DNA from: Clostridia bacterium
Lineage (GTDB): Bacteria; Bacillota; Clostridia; Oscillospirales; CAG-382
NCBI GenBank assembly: GCA_017560285.1
Contig: JAFYOG010000102.1
Location: forward strand, 1 to 13,623
Direction of reading: 5' to 3'
Length of the DNA: 13,623 nucleotides
Below the pieces are notes generated by a model. That model saw nothing but the letters and a program-made list of their open reading frames with translations, made no database searches and was not told the DNA's origin. Shown here piece after piece: positions 6,101 to 12,191 of this stretch. Position 1 is the first letter of the stretch, and every line of letters starts with the position of its first letter. The translations under genes and the position numbers were made by a program.

Positions 6101-6508
6101 ATGGCAAAAAAGTATATTGTTACTGTTAACGGCACAGGCTACGAAGTTATCGTAGAAGAAGCCGCTCTTAATGCAAACTTCAATACCGCTCCTGCAGCAG
6201 CACCTGCACCCGCAGCAGCTCCCGTAGCAGCACCCGCTCCCGCAGCAGCACCTGCACCCGCAGCAGCTCCCGCACCTGCAGCAGCTCCCGCTGACGGTTT
6301 AAAGATCAATGCACCTCTTCCCGGTACCGTTCTTAAGGTACTTGTTTCTGCAGGCGCTGCAGTTAAGAAGGGCGACGTTCTTTGCGTACTCGAAGCAATG
6401 AAGATGGAAAACGATATCGTTGCTCCTCAGGATGGCACCGTTGCAAGCGTTTCCGCTACCCAGGGCGCATCTGTTAACACCGGCGATCTCCTCTGCGTGA
6501 TTGCTTAA
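6101..6508 (+). CDS. Biotin carboxyl carrier subunit of the decarboxylase (free-standing biotin/lipoyl domain)
   Basis: This 135-residue protein carries the biotin that shuttles carboxyl from the alpha subunit to the membrane beta subunit. It has three parts. A short N-terminal strand segment (MAKKYIVTVNGTGYEVIV) resembles decarboxylase carriers. A long alanine/proline linker of AAPAP repeats spans about residues 30-65. The C-terminal biotinyl domain contains LPGTVLKVLV and the attachment motif EAMKMEND, with the biotin lysine at 101, 34 residues before the end as expected. The flexible linker suits a swinging arm. AAGGAG at 6087-6092 precedes the start, 18 bases after oadG. In Klebsiella this domain is fused to the alpha subunit; here it is separate, as in glutaconyl-CoA and methylmalonyl-CoA decarboxylases. 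The biotin ligase needed to load it is not in the window. Confidence 0.93.
   Translation: MAKKYIVTVNGTGYEVIVEEAALNANFNTAPAAAPAPAAAPVAAPAPAAAPAPAAAPAPAAAPADGLKINAPLPGTVLKVLVSAGAAVKKGDVLCVLEAMKMENDIVAPQDGTVASVSATQGASVNTGDLLCVIA
6194..6272 (+). repeat. 31-bp perfect direct repeat within the Ala/Pro linker codons
   Basis: An identical 31-base segment occurs at 6194-6224 and 6242-6272, offset by 48 bases (16 codons), inside a longer GCA/CCC-rich stretch of the carrier gene. Whole-codon offsets mean that gain or loss of a unit would keep the frame and change only linker length. Confidence 0.85.
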
Positions 6509-6550
6509 TTTCTATTTATCTTTTCAATAGATTAAGAAAGGTGTTATATT

Positions 6551-7774
6551 ATGTTAGATGCATTGAAAGGGCTATTTAATAGCTCCGGATTTGGTGCTCT
6601 GTATAATGCCGAAGAACCCTTTGAGTATTTTGGTATCAAATCCAGTTTCGATTTCGGCACCATCATTATGTTGTTGGTTGCTTGCTTGTTGTTCTACCTT
6701 GCAATAGTTAAGAAGTTCGAACCGCTTCTTCTTATTCCCATTGCATTTGGTATGCTCTTGGTTAACATCCCCGGTCCTATCGGCGATTCTGTTTACCACA
6801 GCGATATTTTCATTAACCCAACCGGTCATATAGATTGGGCGGCACTTGGCGAAGGCGGCGGTCTTATAGACTACCTCTACCTTGGTGTTAAGTTAGGTAT
6901 TTATCCTCCTCTTATCTTCCTTGGTGTTGGTGCAATGACCGACTTTAAACCTCTTATTGCTAACCCCAAGAGCTTGTTGCTTGGTGCAGCTGCTCAGCTT
7001 GGTGTATTTGCGGCTTTCTTTGGCGCGATTATGCTTGGCTTCAGCATTTCCGAAGCAGCGTCTATCGGTATTATCGGTGGCGCAGACGGTCCTACCGCTA
7101 TTTACGTAACCAAAACCTTGGCACCTAATTTGCTTGGCGCAATAGCAATCGCGGCATATTCTTATATGGCGTTGGTTCCCTTTATTCAGCCTCCTATTAT
7201 GAAGGCGTTCACCTCTAAAAAGGAACGTCAGATCGTTATGGGTCAGCTTCGTACTGTATCTAAGACCGAAGAAATTATATTCCCCATAGTTGTTGCTTTG
7301 GTTGTAAGTATAATACTTCCTTCTTCTGCTGCTTTGGTTGGTATGTTAATGCTTGGTAACCTTCTTAAGGTTTGCGGCGTTGCGGAAAGACTTTCTAAGA
7401 CTGCTCAGAACGAACTTATGAATATCGTTACAATTCTTCTTGGTGTTTCTGTTGGTGCTACCGCAAGTGCGGCTAACTTCCTTAAGACTCAGACCTTGCT
7501 TATTATCGTTCTCGGTCTTTGTGCATTTGCAGTTGCTACCTTTGGCGGCGTTATCTTTGGCAAGCTTATGTGCTTTATTACCAGAGGTAAGATCAATCCT
7601 CTTATCGGTTCTGCAGGCGTTTCTGCGGTTCCTATGGCGGCACGTGTTTCCCAGACCGTTGGTCAGAAAGAAAACCCCGCAAACTTCCTTCTTATGCACG
7701 CAATGGGCCCCAATGTTGCAGGCGTTATCGGTTCTGCAGTTGCGGCAGGCGTATTCCTAGCGATGTTTAGCTAA
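6551..7774 (+). CDS. oadB: Sodium-translocating decarboxylase beta subunit (OadB family)
   Basis: The beta subunit decarboxylates carboxybiotin and couples this to sodium export across the cytoplasmic membrane. The 407-residue protein is strongly hydrophobic with many transmembrane segments. It shows the family's functional motifs: GGADGPTAIYVT with D179 (equivalent to the sodium/proton-binding Asp203 of the Klebsiella enzyme), GNLLKVCGVAERLS with a second membrane loop, and the C-terminal GPNVAGVIGSA with N388 and S395 (the Asn373/Ser382 region). SAGVSAVPMAARVSQ is also typical. AGAAAGG lies just upstream of the ATG. It is third in the operon, followed 21 bases later by the alpha subunit. 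Beta subunits of oxaloacetate, malonate, glutaconyl-CoA and methylmalonyl-CoA decarboxylases are alike; the neighbouring alpha subunit points to oxaloacetate. Confidence 0.95.
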   Translation: MLDALKGLFNSSGFGALYNAEEPFEYFGIKSSFDFGTIIMLLVACLLFYLAIVKKFEPLLLIPIAFGMLLVNIPGPIGDSVYHSDIFINPTGHIDWAALGEGGGLIDYLYLGVKLGIYPPLIFLGVGAMTDFKPLIANPKSLLLGAAAQLGVFAAFFGAIMLGFSISEAASIGIIGGADGPTAIYVTKTLAPNLLGAIAIAAYSYMALVPFIQPPIMKAFTSKKERQIVMGQLRTVSKTEEIIFPIVVALVVSIILPSSAALVGMLMLGNLLKVCGVAERLSKTAQNELMNIVTILLGVSVGATASAANFLKTQTLLIIVLGLCAFAVATFGGVIFGKLMCFITRGKINPLIGSAGVSAVPMAARVSQTVGQKENPANFLLMHAMGPNVAGVIGSAVAAGVFLAMFS

Positions 7775-7795
7775 TTACTGAAAGGAAATATAATT

Positions 7796-9211
7796 ATGGC
7801 AAAACAAGTTAAAATTACAGAAACAATCATCCGTGATGCTCATCAGTCGCTTATCGCAACCAGAATGACCACCGATGAAATGCTCGATGTTCTTTCCCAG
7901 CTTGATAAAGTTGGTTATCATTCCTTAGAAGCATGGGGCGGCGCTACCTTCGACTCCTGCCTCCGCTTCCTTAACGAAGACCCTTGGCAGAGACTTCGTA
8001 CCATTAAAGATCACTGTCCCAACACTCCTTTGCAGATGTTGTTCAGAGGTCAGAACATTCTTGGCTACAGACACTATGCCGATGACGTTGTAGAATACTT
8101 CGTACAGAAGTGTATCGCAAACGGTATGGATATTATCAGAATTTTCGATGCTCTTAACGACCCCAGAAACCTTAAGACTGCTATCAACGCAACCAAGAAG
8201 GAAAAGGGTCACGTTCAGGCATGCGTATGCTACACCACCGGTCCTGTATTTTCTAACGAATACTTTGCAAAATATGCAAAGCAGTTGGAAGAAATGGGCG
8301 CAGACAGTATCTGTATTAAGGATATGTCCGGTCTTTTGAAGCCTTACGATGCATACGATCTCGTTACTGCAATCAAGTCTATTGTTAACGTTCCCGTACA
8401 GCTTCACACCCACTATACCAGCGGCTTGGCTTCCATGACTCTTCTTAAGGCTATCGAAGCAGGCGTTGATATTGTTGACTGTGCACTTTCTCCTCTTGCT
8501 TTGGGTACTTCTCAGCCCGCTACCGAGCCTATGATTGCTACCCTTCAGGATACTCCTTACGATACCGGTATTGACCTTGCTAAGCTGGATCCCATTGCTA
8601 AGCACTTCGATGCATTGCGCGAAAAGTACATTGCAAGCGGTTTGCTCGATCCCAAGCTTCTTAAGGTTAACGTTAACGCTCTTATGTATCAGGTTCCCGG
8701 CGGTATGCTTTCCAACCTCCTTTCTCAGCTTAAGCAGGCAGGCGCAAGCGATAAGCTTCAGGCTGTTCTTGAGGAAGTTCCCCGCGTAAGAGAAGATGCC
8801 GGTTATCCTCCTCTTGTAACTCCTTCCTCTCAGATCGTTGGTACTCAGGCAGTATTTAACGTTCTTATGGGCGAAAGATACAAGAACGTTACCAAGGAAT
8901 TCAAGGGTATGGTTAAGGGCGAATACGGTAAGACTCCCGTTGCTATCGATCCTGAATTTGTAAAGAAGATTATCGGTGATGACGAACAGATCACCTGCCG
9001 TCCCGCAGATAACATCGCTCCCGAACTCGAAACTCTTAAGGCTAAGCTCGGTTCCAAGGCGCATCAGGAAGAAGACGTTCTTTCCTACGCACTCTTCGAT
9101 CAGGTTGCTATGAAGTATTTCGATAAGAGAGACGAAGGCGAAACCATTGCTAATGCTTTGGCTGATGCTTCTTCTGCAAAATACAACGTAAACATTCGCG
9201 AAGTTAAATAA
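7796..9211 (+). CDS. oadA: Oxaloacetate decarboxylase alpha subunit (carboxyltransferase, without biotin domain)
   Basis: This 471-residue carboxyltransferase moves the carboxyl of oxaloacetate to carrier-bound biotin, releasing pyruvate. It belongs to the pyruvate carboxylase/transcarboxylase 5S family. An N-terminal HMGL-like TIM barrel starts TETIIRDAHQSLIATRM, with metal and catalytic residues D14, K175 (CIKDMSG), H204 and H206 (LHTHYTSG). The PYC_OADA conserved domain follows, containing YQVPGGMLSNL and ending in VKGEYGKTPVAIDPEF. The protein stops where Klebsiella OadA would continue into linker and biotin domain, because that part is encoded separately upstream. A crotonase-like alpha subunit, which would indicate methylmalonyl- or glutaconyl-CoA, is absent. 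GAAAGG precedes the ATG. Codons are strongly biased (AAG, AAC, CTT), suggesting high expression. A terminator follows 6 bases after the stop. Confidence 0.95.
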   Translation: MAKQVKITETIIRDAHQSLIATRMTTDEMLDVLSQLDKVGYHSLEAWGGATFDSCLRFLNEDPWQRLRTIKDHCPNTPLQMLFRGQNILGYRHYADDVVEYFVQKCIANGMDIIRIFDALNDPRNLKTAINATKKEKGHVQACVCYTTGPVFSNEYFAKYAKQLEEMGADSICIKDMSGLLKPYDAYDLVTAIKSIVNVPVQLHTHYTSGLASMTLLKAIEAGVDIVDCALSPLALGTSQPATEPMIATLQDTPYDTGIDLAKLDPIAKHFDALREKYIASGLLDPKLLKVNVNALMYQVPGGMLSNLLSQLKQAGASDKLQAVLEEVPRVREDAGYPPLVTPSSQIVGTQAVFNVLMGERYKNVTKEFKGMVKGEYGKTPVAIDPEFVKKIIGDDEQITCRPADNIAPELETLKAKLGSKAHQEEDVLSYALFDQVAMKYFDKRDEGETIANALADASSAKYNVNIREVK

Positions 9212-9217
9212 AATTAA

Positions 9218-9245
9218 GGGCAGGGAAACCTGCCCTTTCTTTTTG
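9218..9245 (+). terminator. Intrinsic terminator of the oxaloacetate decarboxylase operon
   Basis: A perfect 7-bp GC-rich stem, GGGCAGG (9218-9224) with CCTGCCC (9229-9235), is closed by a GAAA tetraloop and followed by TTTCTTTTT. Confidence 0.95.
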
Positions 9246-9250
9246 CATAA

Positions 9251-9279
9251 TTGACATTGCATATAAAATTTGTTATAAT
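9251..9279 (+). promoter_or_regulatory. Full-consensus sigma-A promoter of the solute-binding lipoprotein gene
   Basis: TTGACA (9251-9256), a 17-base spacer and TATAAT (9274-9279) match consensus at every position. Predicted start is near 9286, so only a few bases precede the GGAGGTGA at 9293-9300. Confidence 0.85.
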
Positions 9280-9290
9280 ATTTATGTAAT

Positions 9291-11159
9291 TTGGAGGTGA
9301 TTATCATAAAGCGATTATTCAGGGCGTTTGTTCTTACAATTCTCTCGCTTTCTTTGTTGCTTTCGGCAGCATCCTGCGGTTCCGAACAAGAAGACGATTT
9401 AACCGATTATATCGAAGAATCTATTGATAAAGTCGAGCCGATCGAAGAAACCTTAACTGTAGGTTATTCACAGTTTGATTATTTTTTCAACCCTTTGTTG
9501 GCGTCTTCAGAGAACGATAAAGAAGTGGTAAGAATGACGTCTCTTTTTCTAATTGATTACGATAATAACAACCAAATAATTTACGAAAACGATTCCAAAT
9601 GTGTTGCTAACGTTTCTGTTGATAAATCCAAAACCGACGATATTGTGTTTTCTTTTAAGCTTCGTAAAGATTTAAAAACAAGCGACGGCGATGCTTTAAC
9701 TGCAGATGACGCTATATTTACGTTATATGTGTTGTCTGATGTTTCTTACAATGGACCGTATCGGTTTTTTAATTTACCTATTATCGGCATTGATGATTAT
9801 AGAAACAACGAAGCCGATTATATCGACGGTATAAAAAAGATAGATGATTATTCCTTCGAAATTCATACGTACGAGTTTAACGAGGATATTATTCATAATT
9901 TAAATATCCCTATAATTCCTATAAAGTATTATGGCGATGCAGGGCTATATGATTACAGCAATAATTCTTTCGGTTTTAAAAAAGGCGATGTATCCTCAAT
10001 ACTAAACATTAAAATCCCGTATGGCGGCGGTCCCTATGCATTTAAATCATATACCGAAAACAAAATTTCTTTTTTAAAAAATCAGTATTACTATAAAGGT
10101 GCTCCTAACAATTCTTTTGTTGATTTTATCGTTATAAATAATGATACGCTTGGAAAAACATTTCTAAACGACAAAATAGATATTTATATTTCAGATCCGA
10201 ACGTAGATATAGATAATATTTTGCAAGAAGTTGATATAAGCGAATTTGCTTATGTTTCTCCTATATTGTTAAATGGATACGGATATATAGGTATAAACGC
10301 AAACAACGTGTTTATAGAGGAATATGGCGATACCGAAGACGATAAACAGGATGCGATTACTCATGCCGGCGAACGTTCCAAGTATTTAAGAAGAGCCTTT
10401 GCTGTGTTATTTGATGCTTATAAAGGAAAATCGCTTTCAGATAATTTTACAGCAATTAACGTTCCAACACCTATTTATTATGATGTAAACATTGATAACG
10501 TTAAGTACAATTATACAGATAGCGATGTTGCCGAAGCTAATCTGATAGCAAACGCTACACAAACTGCAATAGATTGCTTTAAAAACGCAGGATATACTAC
10601 AGACCCTTCTAATGGCAAGTTTGTTTCTGCTCCCGATGGTGCAAAGCTTAATTATGAAATCGCTCTGTTTGGCGGCGGTATCGGTAACCATCCGTGCTAT
10701 TCTTTACTTGCAAATGTAAAAAACGCACTTGCAAGCTTTGGTATTGGACTTGATATTATCGATTATTCCGATTACGACAGTTATTTACAGTACATTAACA
10801 GCAATACGTGCTGTATGTGGGTTTCTGCATGGGACAATATATCCTCCCAAACCTTGTATCAGCTGTTCCATTCTAATAACGTCGAAAAAAATAACGGTTC
10901 GATGGCAACGAACATTTACGGTATTACCGACGGTATCTTAGATGAGATTTTAATTACTGATAATTTTGATATGAAAGCATACTATTCGAACGTGTATGAA
11001 TATGTTTTCGAATGGGCAGTAGAGGTGCCGATATATCAAAAACAAAAGTTTTTATTATGGAATAACGCAAGAATTAACGAAAAAACTCTTTCTAATTCTT
11101 ATTCTCAATTCAATAGCTGGATAGACGATATCTGTAAAATTGAATTCAAAAAAATATAA
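9291..11159 (+). CDS. ABC transporter substrate-binding lipoprotein, family 5 (oligopeptide-binding OppA/DppA type)
   Basis: The protein has a signal peptide (KRLFRAFVLTILSLSLLL) ending in a lipobox, SAASC, whose cysteine would be lipidated after cleavage. It should sit on the outer face of the membrane. The mature part matches extracellular solute-binding family 5: FSFKLRKDLKTSDGDALTADD is the family's hallmark region, followed by the YAFKSY and LRRAFAVLFD segments. At about 620 residues the length is right for peptide binding. The ligand is not determinable, and no permease or ATPase genes lie in the window. The start is unusual. The coordinate given is a TTG with almost no leader. GGAGGTGA at 9293-9300 is instead placed for a codon at 9306, which is ATA in this sequence; GTG at 9297 lies inside the ribosome binding site. 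No ATG is available before the signal peptide. Either AUA starts translation, a weak TTG/GTG is used, or the start codon is mutated or misread. Confidence 0.88.
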   Translation: MEVIIIKRLFRAFVLTILSLSLLLSAASCGSEQEDDLTDYIEESIDKVEPIEETLTVGYSQFDYFFNPLLASSENDKEVVRMTSLFLIDYDNNNQIIYENDSKCVANVSVDKSKTDDIVFSFKLRKDLKTSDGDALTADDAIFTLYVLSDVSYNGPYRFFNLPIIGIDDYRNNEADYIDGIKKIDDYSFEIHTYEFNEDIIHNLNIPIIPIKYYGDAGLYDYSNNSFGFKKGDVSSILNIKIPYGGGPYAFKSYTENKISFLKNQYYYKGAPNNSFVDFIVINNDTLGKTFLNDKIDIYISDPNVDIDNILQEVDISEFAYVSPILLNGYGYIGINANNVFIEEYGDTEDDKQDAITHAGERSKYLRRAFAVLFDAYKGKSLSDNFTAINVPTPIYYDVNIDNVKYNYTDSDVAEANLIANATQTAIDCFKNAGYTTDPSNGKFVSAPDGAKLNYEIALFGGGIGNHPCYSLLANVKNALASFGIGLDIIDYSDYDSYLQYINSNTCCMWVSAWDNISSQTLYQLFHSNNVEKNNGSMATNIYGITDGILDEILITDNFDMKAYYSNVYEYVFEWAVEVPIYQKQKFLLWNNARINEKTLSNSYSQFNSWIDDICKIEFKKI

Positions 11160-11166
11160 AGGGTAT

Positions 11167-11201
11167 AAAAAAGGTGTAGCCTTAATAGCTACACCTTTTT
11201 T
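11167..11201. terminator. Bidirectional terminator between the lipoprotein and pseudouridine synthase genes
   Basis: A perfect 8-bp stem, GGTGTAGC (11173-11180) with GCTACACC (11188-11195), has a 7-base loop and is flanked by A's on the left and six T's (11196-11201) on the right. It serves both convergent genes; the T-run touches the stop codon of the minus-strand gene. Confidence 0.92.
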
Positions 11202-12150
11202 AATTAAATAATTTTAAAAAATCAGGTTGGGTTGCTGTAACAACCAATCCTTGTAAATAATTTAGCGTTTTATATTGCCTACAGTCGGTAAATTTTAAGG
11301 AATAAGCGCAAAGCGCTTGAGATTTATAGCCCATTTCTCGGTCTTTTTTATTAACCGCATATTTTCCGTCGCCTAATAAAGGGTGCCCGATGTGAGCAAA
11401 GCTGGCTCTTATCTGATGTGTTCTGCCGGTTATTAATTCAACCTCTAATAAAGATAGGTCTTTTTGCTTATTATAGTCTATGGTTTTATATCGGGTAATT
11501 GCGGGCTTTGTATTTTTGCCGAACCCTTGTTTAACCTTTACTATATTCTTTTCGCTGTCTTTTTGTAACAGCAGCTTAATTTCGCCGTTTTTGGGGGATA
11601 TAATTCCGTGAACAACGGTTAAATAAAGCTTTTCTACCTGCCGCTGCTTAACTATTTCGTTCATTTCTCTAAGCGCGTTTGCGTTTTTGGCAGCTATAAC
11701 CAAGCCTTCGGTATTTCTGTCGATACGATTACATAGGGCAGGGGCAAAGCTATGCTCAGATTCGGGGTTGTATTCCTCTCTTTCAATCAAGTACGCCGTA
11801 ATTCTGTCAATTAAAGTATCTTCGGCTTCTTCAGTATCCGAATGCACAAGTAACCCCGATTCTTTATTAACGATAATGATATTTTCATCCTCATAAGCAA
11901 CCTTAATGTCTTTATTGCGGGTAAATGTTTTTGATTTACCCGCTGTTAAAACGTCAGTGGGAGCAAATATTAATATTAAATCGCCTTCTGTAAGTATATC
12001 GTTTTCTTTAACGCGCTTGCGGTTTAAGGTGATTTTTTTCTTGCGTATAAGCTTATACATTAATGAAGTAGGGAGGTTTTTGTATTTTTTAATTAGGAAC
12101 TTATCAATGCGTTGTCCCGCATCGTTTTTTCCTATTATTAATTCTTCCAT
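11200..12150 (-). CDS. RluA/RluD-family pseudouridine synthase with S4 domain
   Basis: This 316-residue enzyme should convert uridine to pseudouridine in ribosomal RNA. An N-terminal S4 RNA-binding domain covers about residues 1-65 (QRIDKFLIKKY, LIRKKKITLNRKRV). The catalytic domain follows with NRIDRNTEGLV, whose aspartate D144 is the family nucleophile (canonical RLDRDTSGL). KLYLTVVHG and the C-terminal GRTHQIRASFAHIGHPLLGD, which line the active site, also match. The first motif keeps the Arg-x-Asp-Arg core but has Ile for Leu and NTE for DTS, as in several clostridial RluC/RluD relatives. Which uridine is modified cannot be assigned. GAGGATAAT precedes the ATG. It lies 41 bases downstream of the 5'-nucleotidase-like gene on the same strand with no terminator between, so co-transcription is likely. 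Confidence 0.92.
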   Translation of the reverse strand: MEELIIGKNDAGQRIDKFLIKKYKNLPTSLMYKLIRKKKITLNRKRVKENDILTEGDLILIFAPTDVLTAGKSKTFTRNKDIKVAYEDENIIIVNKESGLLVHSDTEEAEDTLIDRITAYLIEREEYNPESEHSFAPALCNRIDRNTEGLVIAAKNANALREMNEIVKQRQVEKLYLTVVHGIISPKNGEIKLLLQKDSEKNIVKVKQGFGKNTKPAITRYKTIDYNKQKDLSLLEVELITGRTHQIRASFAHIGHPLLGDGKYAVNKKDREMGYKSQALCAYSLKFTDCRQYKTLNYLQGLVVTATQPDFLKLFN

Positions 12151-12191
12151 ATTATCCTCGTCTGGTTATTGAAATTATATGCAACATCGGT

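Noticed and set aside
7440..7760. 106-codon frame on the plus strand inside oadB
   Set aside because: It is an out-of-frame reading of the conserved beta subunit and has no ribosome site of its own.
5702..9211. Methylmalonyl-CoA or glutaconyl-CoA decarboxylase
   Set aside because: The separate biotin carrier fits those enzymes, but the carboxyltransferase is the pyruvate carboxylase/5S TIM-barrel type, not the crotonase-like acyl-CoA type they use.
7925..9307. 460-codon open frame on the minus strand opposite the oxaloacetate decarboxylase alpha gene
   Set aside because: It lies antisense to a fully recognisable gene with catalytic motifs, its translation shows no family features, and the opening results from the biased codon use of the real gene.
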